Positions 8,232 to 15,702 of a stretch of DNA of 63,750 bases are shown piece after piece (positions within the stretch are counted from its first letter, which is position 1; each line of letters opens with the position of its first letter). The position numbers were made by a program, and so were the translations under genes. The DNA lies in the NCBI GenBank assembly GCA_025360715.1, contig JANYBS010000216.1, positions 1-63,750 on the forward strand. The letters run 5' to 3'. This stretch comes from Candidatus Eiseniibacteriota bacterium (lineage in GTDB: Bacteria; Eisenbacteria; RBG-16-71-46). Below the pieces are notes generated by a model. That model saw only the letters and a list, made by a program, of their open reading frames with translations. It was not told the DNA's origin and did not search any database.

Positions 8232-8567
8232 GTGACAGACTCCGCGTCCGTCATGTTCGACTCCATCCGCATCCGCTCGTTGCCGCGCACGTTCGCGGCC
8301 CTCGCGATGCTCGCCGCGCTGCTGCTGGGCTCGGTGGGCCACGCGTGGCACCACTATGTGGATCGCGATTGCGACACACGCACGGGCGCATCGGCAGGTC
8401 CGTGCGGCGTCTGCGCCGGCATGCATGCAGCGCAGGTGCAGGGCGATCTGCAGGCCGCGCGCATCCCCGCGCCGGTGCTGATGAGCACGGTCGTCTACGC
8501 GCGAGCAAAGACGCCGGAGGCCGCGGAGGCTCGCAAGGCCGGAGCGCGGGCCCCGCCGCAGGCGTGA
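8232..8567 (+). CDS. Small Cys/His-containing membrane or exported protein
   Basis: 111 residues from GTG, or 104 from an ATG at 8253. One N-terminal hydrophobic segment (FAALAMLAALLLGSVGHA) is either an anchor or a signal peptide. It is followed by HAWHH, a Cys at DRDCD, and PCGVC followed by MH. This is a compact potential metal-binding cluster. Short DUF2946-like proteins of this form are often found beside metal-uptake genes. It sits just upstream of an outer-membrane barrel and a Zn/Mn ABC system, so a metal-handling role is plausible but inferred. Confidence 0.6.
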   Translation: MTDSASVMFDSIRIRSLPRTFAALAMLAALLLGSVGHAWHHYVDRDCDTRTGASAGPCGVCAGMHAAQVQGDLQAARIPAPVLMSTVVYARAKTPEAAEARKAGARAPPQA

Positions 8568-8698
8568 CATAGGCGCGGCGCACGCTTCCTCGCGCGCCGC
8601 CGCGCACACCGCCCCCGGACCCGTTGCACACAGCACGCTTGGCGCCCTCGCGCCCGCGCGCACTGTTGGACCATTCCCCGGCCTCCCGGAGGACATCC

Positions 8699-9820
8699 AT
8701 GCGTCATCGCATGCTGCTTGCGAGCGTCGCCGTATTCGGCGCACTGCTTTCACTTCAAACCGCGCCCGCTTGCGCGGGCGTGGTGAACCCCGACATATCT
8801 CTCATTGGCCAACCCATCGTGCGTTGGACCGACGATCCATCTGATGCGCGCGCCTACCGCCAGTTGGGTTTCGACGTGGGCGAGACCGAGATCGTGTTCG
8901 ACTCGGCGTTGAATCCCTACGCGCGCGGCTATGCCACGCTGTCGCTGGCGAGCGGCAAGGCCGACGTGGAAGAGGCCTACTTCACCATCCTGCGCGGCCT
9001 GCCCGCCGGGCTCGAGGTGACGGGCGGTAAGTACCGCGTGGGCTTTGGCAAGCTCAACGCGGCGCATCCGCACACGTACCCGTTCATCGAGCGCTTCCAC
9101 GTGCTCGCCAAGTTCCTGCCGGGCGATGATTCGTACGATGAGACGGGCGTGAACGTGAGTGGCCGCATCCCGGTGCCGGGCGACATCGCACTCACGGCGT
9201 CGGCCGACATCCTGCAGGGCGATAGCTTCGAGAGCCCCGGCGACAGTGTGGGCAGAAGCACCGCCCGGACGAAGGCGCACAACGCCTATGTGGGCCGGCT
9301 CTCCGCGTTCATCCCGATCGGCGACCGGTCCGGGCTGGAGTTGGGCGCATCGGGCACGCAGGGTGTGAACGACATCTACTCGGGCGCCAAGACCACGGTG
9401 TTCGGCGGCGATGCCAAGCTCAAGGTGTACGTGAGCGACAACGCCAGCTTGCTGATCCAGGCGGAGTACCTGCACGAGGACCGCGAGGTCACCGAAGACA
9501 CGCCGATCTTCGGGCATTGGAAGCCCAGCGGCGGCTATGCGTTCGTGAACTACAGCTGGGCGCAGCGCTACAACGTGGGAGCGTCGTTCGAGTCCAGCAG
9601 CTCCACCACCAGCGGCTGGACGAGTGACAAGTCGGTCGGCGTCTTCGCCGGCCTCGCGCTCATGGAAGAGACCACGTGGTTCCGGCTGGGATTCGAGCAC
9701 ACGACGCCGAGCACCGGCAGCATCGCATTCGAATCGGCGTCGTCGTCGCAGCCGACCATCAATACCGTCCGCCTTGGCATCGTCTATTCCATGGGGCCGC
9801 ACAAGGCCCATCAGTTCTAG
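8699..9820 (+). CDS. Outer-membrane beta-barrel protein linked to metal uptake
   Basis: 373 residues from an ATG at 8699 preceded by GGAGGA. A signal peptide ends near TAPACAG. The rest alternates polar and hydrophobic residues, with many Tyr/Phe/Trp near strand ends. YRVGFGKLN followed by HPHTYPF resembles an outer-membrane protein group found beside zinc ABC genes. It ends 10 nt before the metal-binding protein. No TonB box or plug domain is visible, so it is more porin-like than TonB-dependent. Passage of the metal or a chelate across the outer membrane is inferred from context. Confidence 0.75.
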   Translation: MRHRMLLASVAVFGALLSLQTAPACAGVVNPDISLIGQPIVRWTDDPSDARAYRQLGFDVGETEIVFDSALNPYARGYATLSLASGKADVEEAYFTILRGLPAGLEVTGGKYRVGFGKLNAAHPHTYPFIERFHVLAKFLPGDDSYDETGVNVSGRIPVPGDIALTASADILQGDSFESPGDSVGRSTARTKAHNAYVGRLSAFIPIGDRSGLELGASGTQGVNDIYSGAKTTVFGGDAKLKVYVSDNASLLIQAEYLHEDREVTEDTPIFGHWKPSGGYAFVNYSWAQRYNVGASFESSSSTTSGWTSDKSVGVFAGLALMEETTWFRLGFEHTTPSTGSIAFESASSSQPTINTVRLGIVYSMGPHKAHQF

Positions 9821-9830
9821 GAGGTAGCAC

Positions 9831-10715
9831 GTGAAGAACCGTATCGCATTGTTCTCAGTGGCGGCGTTGCTTCTGACGGCGGGAGTCGCCGTGGCCAAGG
9901 TCCGCGTCGCGGCGTCCACCACCGACATCGCGTCGATCGCCAGCAGCGTAGGCGGCGACGACATCGAGATCTTCGCCATCGCGCGGCCCACCAACGATCC
10001 GCATCGCGTGGAGGCGCTGCCGTCGTACATGGTCAAAGTCGCGCGCGCTCAGGTGTATCTCAAGGTCGGCCTCGGGCTCGACCAGTGGGCCGATGCGATC
10101 ATCGACGGCTCGCGCAATTCGCACATCGAAGTAGTGGATTGCTCGCGCGGAGTGAAGGTGTTGGAAAAGCCCACGGGCAAGGTCGACGCATCGATGGGCG
10201 ACGTGCATCCCGACGGCAATCCGCACTATTGGCTCGACCCGCGCAATGCCGGCGCCACCGCGCGCGACATCGCCGACGGCCTGGCCAAGGCCGATGCCGC
10301 CAATGCCGCCAAGTACCACGCGCGGGCTGAAGCATTCGCAAAAGAAGCCGACGCGGCGTTCGAGAAGGGCGTCGCCACGGTGAAGCCGCTCGCGTCGCAC
10401 GCGATCTACACCTATCACAAGTCGTGGAGCTATCTGGCCGACGCGTTCGGGCTCGACGTGGTCGCGACGGTCGAGCCCGTGCCCGGCATCCCGCCCACGG
10501 CGCGGCACTTGGCCGAGTTGGTCGATACGGCCAAGGCGCGCAAGGTCGGGGTGCTCATTCAAGAGCCCTATTTCTCGGCGGACGCCGGCAAGTTCCTGAA
10601 CCGCTCGGCGGCGATGCGCGTGGTCACGATCTCGTCATCGTGCGACGGCCCCGAAGCGGGCAGCTACCTGACGCATGTGCAGGCGGTGCTCGCGGCGCTC
10701 GTGGGAGGGAAGTGA
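9831..10715 (+). CDS. Periplasmic Zn/Mn-binding protein of an ABC transporter (ZnuA-like)
   Basis: 294 residues from GTG with GAGG upstream. A signal peptide (LLLTAGVAVA) has no lipobox, so the mature protein should be soluble in the periplasm. Cluster A-I features are present: VRVAASTTDIASIA, metal-ligand His in NDPHRVE, His in DVHPDGNPHYWLDP, a further His in TYHKSW, and a late acidic residue in EPYFSADAGK. These fit three His plus one acid around Zn or Mn. It lacks the long His-rich loop of classical ZnuA. Its TGA overlaps the permease ATG (TGATG). Confidence 0.9.
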   Translation: MKNRIALFSVAALLLTAGVAVAKVRVAASTTDIASIASSVGGDDIEIFAIARPTNDPHRVEALPSYMVKVARAQVYLKVGLGLDQWADAIIDGSRNSHIEVVDCSRGVKVLEKPTGKVDASMGDVHPDGNPHYWLDPRNAGATARDIADGLAKADAANAAKYHARAEAFAKEADAAFEKGVATVKPLASHAIYTYHKSWSYLADAFGLDVVATVEPVPGIPPTARHLAELVDTAKARKVGVLIQEPYFSADAGKFLNRSAAMRVVTISSSCDGPEAGSYLTHVQAVLAALVGGK

Positions 10716-11554
10716 TGGAGGCACTCGCGCTGCCGTTCTTCCAGACCGCGGCCATCGCCGCACTGGTGCTGGCTGGGATCCATGCGTATCTGGGTTTTCA
10801 CATCGTGCGCCGCGGTGTGCTGTTTGTGGACTTGGCTTTGGCACAGATGGCGGCGTTGGGCGTGGCCATCGCGCTGGTACTGGGCCGCGAACCCGATGAC
10901 CCCAGGGCCTATCTGCTCGCGCTCGGGATGACGTTCGTGGGCGCGGCGCTGTTCTCGTGGCTGCGCGGGCGGTCCAAGCAAGTGCCGCTCGAGGCCTTCA
11001 TCGGCATCGTGTTCGCCACCGCCCAGGCGGCGGTCTTCCTTCTGCTCGAGAAGAGCCCTTCGGGCGCGGAACATCTTAAAGAGACGCTCGTGGGCTCACT
11101 CTTCACGGTCGACCCCAAGGTGATCACGCGCGTCGCCATCCTCTATGCCGGCGTCGCCGTGGTGCACTACTTCTTGCGCAAGCCGTTCTTCGAGATCACC
11201 AACACGCCGCACGATTCCGAGGTCAAACGCCCGCGCGTGTTCCTGTGGGACTTTCTCTTCTACGCCACGTTCGGTCTGGTGGTCACCTCGGCCGTGCAGA
11301 TCGCTGGCGTGCTGCTGGTGTTCGGCTTCCTGGTGATCCCTGCGGTCGCAGGTCTCATGGCCACCTCGCGCACGGTGCCGGCGCTAGCGATCGGCTGGGT
11401 GTTCGGGTTTGTCGCCAGCGTGGCCGGGTTGTTGGCATCGGTGAAGTGGGACATGCCCGCGGCGCCGAGCATCTTGGTGATGCTCTCGGGCATGCTGGTC
11501 GTGCACGGCGCGCTGGTGATGGTCTACCGCAAGGTGAAGCCCGCGGCGGTGTAA
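10715..11554 (+). CDS. Zn/Mn ABC transporter permease (ZnuB-like)
   Basis: 279 residues with about eight or nine membrane helices. RRGVLFVDLALAQMAALGVA matches the conserved segment of the ABC-3 permease family, and GVLLVFGFLVIPAVAG is the usual helix near the C-terminal third. It is coupled to the binding protein by a 1-nt overlap. Unusually, no ATPase gene lies between, before or after these genes, although most such operons contain one. The ATPase must be encoded elsewhere. A terminator follows 30 nt downstream. Confidence 0.9.
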   Translation: MEALALPFFQTAAIAALVLAGIHAYLGFHIVRRGVLFVDLALAQMAALGVAIALVLGREPDDPRAYLLALGMTFVGAALFSWLRGRSKQVPLEAFIGIVFATAQAAVFLLLEKSPSGAEHLKETLVGSLFTVDPKVITRVAILYAGVAVVHYFLRKPFFEITNTPHDSEVKRPRVFLWDFLFYATFGLVVTSAVQIAGVLLVFGFLVIPAVAGLMATSRTVPALAIGWVFGFVASVAGLLASVKWDMPAAPSILVMLSGMLVVHGALVMVYRKVKPAAV

Positions 11555-11583
11555 ACGGCAGACGCAGCAGCAAGCGACACACA

Positions 11584-11617
11584 AAGGCGCGGCAGGGATC
11601 GCTCCCCGCCGCGCCTT
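11584..11617. terminator. Bidirectional intrinsic terminator
   Basis: A perfect 10-bp stem (AAGGCGCGGC with its complement) encloses GGG/CCC inner pairs and a short loop. The right arm ends in TT, and the left arm gives TT on the other strand. It lies between the convergent permease and secreted-protein genes and should serve both. Confidence 0.7.
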
Positions 11618-11641
11618 CTGTCTGCTGCGAACGTGCAGTGT

Positions 11642-14077
11642 CTACGGCCGCAACATCACCATGTGCGCCGCACTCTGGTCACCCGCGACCACGCGCACGA
11701 AATACGCGCCCGGCCGTGAGTGCTGACCCTGTGCGTCGAGGCCATCCCACGCCACGCTGTGCTCGCCTGGCGTGAAGAGGCCATTGGCCAGTGTCCGCAC
11801 GCGCTGGCCCGAAGCATTGAACACCTCGATGCGCGCGTTGCCCTCACGCGCCATCGCGAAGCTCACGAGCGCGCGGCCCGTGGTGGGGTTCGGGGCGATG
11901 CGACGGATGCCGAACGCGGTGCTTTGTTCGGTGTGGTCTCCCACGCCGGCCGTCGCCCACTGGCAGACGGTGGCGCACACGTAGATCGCCGCAGTCTGCG
12001 AGCCGCACTGGAACGTGAGCAGCACACAGCACGTGGAGCCCGAAGGCAGCCCCGGCGCGCTGAAGCGCAGCCAGCCCGTCCAGCCGGCAGGCAGTACGGC
12101 AGGCGCCGGCGTGTGGTCTTCGTTCTCGAGCGTGATGCTCCAGCCGGGGCATCCGCCCGACATGGTCCACGTTGTTCCCGTGGCCAGCGTACAGCCCGAG
12201 ATCACGTGCAGGAACGAGCCGCCACCGGCGCTGTTCACAAGGATGTTGCCGTAGTGACGGTTCACGGTGCCGCTGCCACCGGGGCCGCCCCAGGTCACAT
12301 CCACGTTGCCGATCCAGCTGGAATCCTGCGGGCACGGACCGCCGACCGGAGGGTTGCCGCCGGGGAACACCCGCGCCGGTTCGGCAGGAAGCGAATCCCG
12401 CGCCACGTCGAGGAAACTGTCGAACGAACCGCCCGGCGCGATCGACGGGATGTCGAAGTGACCGATGTGGCCCTGGTCCGGCAGGAACACCCCGAACGCC
12501 TGCGGGCGCAGGTCACCGCTCACCGGCATGCTGGGCGATTCGCGCAGAGGATTCTCCCAGCGCACATGGAAGCGGACCTTGTTCGTGCCCGGCAGCCTCG
12601 ACCAATCGATCTGGCCTGGCGTCGGGCCGCCCGTGGGGTTGCAGTTGCACGTGTACGCGCACAGGTCGATCACGCCCGGCGTACCGTGGCAGAGGAACGT
12701 CACCTGGAAGCAGCAGCTGTCGGGCACCGGTACGCCCGGATCCGCGGTCACCTTGATGTAGCCCGACCAGCCCGCAGGCACGGGGTTGGGCGCCGGCGTG
12801 ACCATGTCGTTGTTCACGAGCGTCACGTGGTAGCCCGCGCACGGACTCGAGACCGCCCACGGCAGCGCCGAGGTGCTGTCGCACTGCAGCATGCCGATGT
12901 GCATGAGCGATGCGCCCGAGCCGGGGCAGACGATCATCTTCCCGATGTGCTTGTCGACCACGCCGCCGCCGGCCGCGCCGATCCAGCGCAGGTCCAGGTT
13001 GCCGTCCCAGTGCACGATCGGCACGCACGGCGAGTTCGCATCGGGACCGCCGGCCTTGGGCGCCGAAGGTGGCAGCTGCCGCAGCGCGATGTCGGTGAAG
13101 ACGTCGAAAAAGCTGCCGGCCGCGATCGCGGGCACGGTGAACTGCCCGAGCGAGCCGAAGTCGGGGCGGAACACGCCGAAGTCCTGCGAGAACATCTGCC
13201 CGCTGATGGGGCCGGAGTCCTGCGAGTCGGGATTGTTCCAGCGCACATGGAAGCGCACCGTGCCGCCGTCGGGCAGCGTCTGCCAGTCGATGGTACCGGG
13301 CACGGGATTCTTGGGAACGCTGCAATCGCACGTCGTCGCGCACAGCTCGACGATGCCGCTCTGGCCTGCGCAATCGAAGCGCACGGCGAAGCAGCACTGC
13401 GTCGGTACGGGCACCACGGCGTCGGCCGTCACACACAGCCAGCCATGCCACGCCGGCGGCACCGGGTTGGGCGCCGGCGTCACGCGGTCTTCTTCATAGA
13501 GCGTGGCGTGAAAGCCCGGACACAGGCCGAAGATCGTCCAGGGCGCTGCGGCCGCGCAGCCGGTGTCCATGTGAATGAACGCGCACGGCGCGCCCGGGCA
13601 GATCTTGATCTGGCCCATGTGGCGGAACGCCTGACCTTGGGAACCGCTGGTGTTCCAGAGAATGTGCACGTTGCCATTCCAGCCGGTGACCGGCGCACAC
13701 GGTGTGCCTGCGGGCGGCGTTCCGAACGTGGGTGCGCTGATCGGCAGGCTCGCCAGTGCGTAGTCGAATGCGATGTCAAAGGCGCCGCCCGGCGCCATGG
13801 CCGGGATATCGAAGTTGCGTGCGGGCCCGGCGTCGGGCAGGAATGCGCCGTAGGCCTGCGGCGTGAACTTGCCCACGCCGCCGCCCGAAGGATTCGCGCC
13901 GGGATTGGTGAAGTGCAGCTGGAAGTGGATGGCGCCGGTGCTGGCGAGCGCGGCCCAGTGAATGTCGCTGGTCTGCAGTGTCACATCAGCGCCCGCCGGT
14001 CGCGCCGCTGCGAGCGGTAGCGATGCGGCCAGGGCGAGCGTGAACAGCCAGCCTGGGACCTTGGGGACGTGGAACAT
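11642..14077 (-). CDS. Secreted triple-repeat protein with FlgD/Ig-like C-terminal domain
   Basis: 811 residues from an ATG at 14077 with AGGAGG upstream. A signal peptide ends near RPAGA. Three tandem units of about 220 residues follow (residues 39-261, 262-488, 489-708). Each opens with I(H/D)W then a (Q/V)RWxNP strand, a GxF(R/L)PD motif and FD(I/V). Each ends with a Cys-rich strand pair (CCFxVxFxC and LCAxTCxC), and a C-terminal domain near residue 725 matches FlgD-type Ig folds (RIAPNPTTGRA, NARIEVFNASGQ, GEHSVAWDG, GAYFVRV). That tail usually acts as an anchoring or sorting domain. I do not recognise the repeat family. Confidence 0.75.
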   Translation of the reverse strand: MFHVPKVPGWLFTLALAASLPLAAARPAGADVTLQTSDIHWAALASTGAIHFQLHFTNPGANPSGGGVGKFTPQAYGAFLPDAGPARNFDIPAMAPGGAFDIAFDYALASLPISAPTFGTPPAGTPCAPVTGWNGNVHILWNTSGSQGQAFRHMGQIKICPGAPCAFIHMDTGCAAAAPWTIFGLCPGFHATLYEEDRVTPAPNPVPPAWHGWLCVTADAVVPVPTQCCFAVRFDCAGQSGIVELCATTCDCSVPKNPVPGTIDWQTLPDGGTVRFHVRWNNPDSQDSGPISGQMFSQDFGVFRPDFGSLGQFTVPAIAAGSFFDVFTDIALRQLPPSAPKAGGPDANSPCVPIVHWDGNLDLRWIGAAGGGVVDKHIGKMIVCPGSGASLMHIGMLQCDSTSALPWAVSSPCAGYHVTLVNNDMVTPAPNPVPAGWSGYIKVTADPGVPVPDSCCFQVTFLCHGTPGVIDLCAYTCNCNPTGGPTPGQIDWSRLPGTNKVRFHVRWENPLRESPSMPVSGDLRPQAFGVFLPDQGHIGHFDIPSIAPGGSFDSFLDVARDSLPAEPARVFPGGNPPVGGPCPQDSSWIGNVDVTWGGPGGSGTVNRHYGNILVNSAGGGSFLHVISGCTLATGTTWTMSGGCPGWSITLENEDHTPAPAVLPAGWTGWLRFSAPGLPSGSTCCVLLTFQCGSQTAAIYVCATVCQWATAGVGDHTEQSTAFGIRRIAPNPTTGRALVSFAMAREGNARIEVFNASGQRVRTLANGLFTPGEHSVAWDGLDAQGQHSRPGAYFVRVVAGDQSAAHMVMLRP
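11957..12613 (-). repeat. Third tandem protein repeat unit
   Basis: Codes residues 489-707 of the secreted protein. It opens IDWSRLPG and contains VRFHVRWENP, GVFLPDQG and VLLTFQCG. Divergence from the other units is high at the DNA level, so the duplication is old. Confidence 0.7.
12614..13294 (-). repeat. Second tandem protein repeat unit
   Basis: Codes residues 262-488. It opens IDWQTLPD and contains VRFHVRWNNP, GVFRPDFG, CCFQVTFLC and LCAYTCNC. It is closest to the third unit. Confidence 0.7.
13295..13963 (-). repeat. First tandem protein repeat unit
   Basis: Codes residues 39-261. It opens IHWAALAS and contains IHFQLHFTNP, GAFLPDAG, CCFAVRFDC and LCATTCDC. Confidence 0.7.
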
Positions 14078-14193
14078 GGTGGCCTCCTGTTTCGTTCTGC
14101 GAGCGTGAGGCGCATCTGGCGCCTTGGGGCGAAGCGGAGAGAGCAGCGTGTCCCTCCACTCCTGCAGAACGTGAGGCGCCGCCAGAAGCGGAC

Positions 14194-14225
14194 ACGGCCC
14201 GGATCGCGAACGATCCGGGCCGTGG
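14194..14225 (-). terminator. Strong hairpin between two secreted-protein genes
   Basis: A perfect 14-bp stem (CACGGCCCGGATCG and its complement) closes a four-base CGAA loop. It follows the stop of the upstream minus-strand gene by 23 nt. There is no T-run, so termination may be inefficient and may allow partial read-through. Confidence 0.55.
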
Positions 14226-14248
14226 CGCCACCTGCGGCGGCGGGCGCG

Positions 14249-15679
14249 TCAGCGCAGTACGACGCCCCTTAAGCAGGTCTCGCCGCACGATGTGGCCAGC
14301 CGCGCGAAATAGATGCCCGCGTTGACGGTGCGGCCGCCCGAGTCGCGGCCATCCCAGCGCACCTCGGCGGCGCCGGCCGGCAGCGCGCGGTCGAGCGGTT
14401 CGGCGATGCGGCGGCCCTGTGCGTCGAGGATCGTGATGTGCGCTCGCCCCGCAACGGGCATGGTGAAGCGCAGCGTGCCGCCGGTGCCCGCGTCGCCGCC
14501 GAGTCGCCAGGCGGCATGCAGCAGTCCGTCGTGCGGCAGCGTCTCGACGCCGGCGGTGGCCGTGGCGCGCCACAGGTACTCCAGGTCGCCGCCGGGCCGG
14601 CGCACGTAGAAGATGCCGATCGTGTCGGCACTCGCGGCGCCCTGCGAGGAGCTCATGCCGCACGCGAGCACGGCACCGGCGTCGCCCGTGGTGTCGAGCG
14701 CTGCATGTTGCCATGCGGGCCCGGACTTACTTGCAAGGTCCAGATCGCCGCGGAGTTGGTCGTAGTAGGCGATGCCGGCCAGTTGCGCAGGCGCGCCGCC
14801 GCTTGCGACCGCCGCACAGGCGCGGCCCACGCGGCCGTTGGCGCCGTCGGCCAGGTCGAGTGCCCAGCCGCCGGCCACGCTGTGAGCGTAGCGCAGGTCG
14901 GCTTGCACGAGATCGTAGTACGCGATGCCGTACTGGCCCGCGAGCGGGTCGCCGATCAGTGAGCTATAGCCACCCACGCCCGGCGCGGCGTCGACGACCT
15001 GCGTCTGCCAAGGTTGCCCGATCGCGCGAGTCGCCAGATGCAGTCCGTTGCCGTCCGCATAGCTGATCGCGCGTCCGCCACTGTTGGCGATCAACGAGGG
15101 ATACGCGGCCACGGTGCCCACCGGCGCGACGATCTGGGTCGCCCACGGACCGTCTGCGATCTTCTCGGCGTACAGGAGCAATCCCTGTGCGGAACTCGCG
15201 AACGCCACAGCGACGCCGCCGGGTATGATGGCCATCGTGGTCGTGCCCGTGACGCCGGCCAGCCCCATGACGCTCTCCAATTGCCAGCCTGTGGCGTTGC
15301 GGCGCCCGAAGAATACCGAACCGATGCTGTCGTGATAGCACACGACCGGGCGGCCCAGGTCATCGATGTCCATGGAGCATCCGCCGGCACGCGCGACGGG
15401 GTCGATGATCGAAAAGGTCCAGGCGGGAGTGCCGGCTTCGGCGAAGTGCAACCGGTGATCCTTGCCGATGAACGCGGCCTTGGCTCGCAAGAAAGGAAGG
15501 GCCGCATTGCGCGAACAGGCCACGATGCCCGGCGAGGACGCCGTGTCGTTCACGGCATCATCGACGCAATCGTGACAGAGGCCGAGTGCCCGCGACGGCG
15601 CGGGGGCGAGCGCAGTCATGAGTGAGAGCAGCAGCAGCGCGGCAAGTGCGAGCAGGTGATGCGGGCGTCGCAAGGACAT
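14249..15679 (-). CDS. Secreted protein with FlgD/Ig-like C-terminal domain
   Basis: 476 residues from an ATG at 15679 with GGGAG upstream; the longer open frame upstream has no homology. A signal peptide ends at SRALG. A CHDC motif follows near residue 34. The middle has short recurring strands around ISYADGNGLHLA, IAYYDLVQADLRYA and IAYYDQLRGDLDLA, suggesting a beta-propeller of about five or six blades. The tail (LRFTMPVAGRAHITILD, AEVRWDGRDSGG, GIYFARL) is a FlgD-type Ig domain. It resembles proteins that summarise as propeller plus sorting tail in FCB bacteria. Function unknown. Confidence 0.75.
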   Translation of the reverse strand: MSLRRPHHLLALAALLLLSLMTALAPAPSRALGLCHDCVDDAVNDTASSPGIVACSRNAALPFLRAKAAFIGKDHRLHFAEAGTPAWTFSIIDPVARAGGCSMDIDDLGRPVVCYHDSIGSVFFGRRNATGWQLESVMGLAGVTGTTTMAIIPGGVAVAFASSAQGLLLYAEKIADGPWATQIVAPVGTVAAYPSLIANSGGRAISYADGNGLHLATRAIGQPWQTQVVDAAPGVGGYSSLIGDPLAGQYGIAYYDLVQADLRYAHSVAGGWALDLADGANGRVGRACAAVASGGAPAQLAGIAYYDQLRGDLDLASKSGPAWQHAALDTTGDAGAVLACGMSSSQGAASADTIGIFYVRRPGGDLEYLWRATATAGVETLPHDGLLHAAWRLGGDAGTGGTLRFTMPVAGRAHITILDAQGRRIAEPLDRALPAGAAEVRWDGRDSGGRTVNAGIYFARLATSCGETCLRGVVLR

Positions 15680-15702
15680 GGTCGATCTCCCAGGGGTGCC
15701 GG

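Noticed and set aside
15239-15679. Possibility that CHDC at the N-terminus of the secreted propeller protein is a lipobox or haem site
   Set aside because: The signal peptide ends before it without a [LVI][AS][GA]C box, and no CxxCH is formed.
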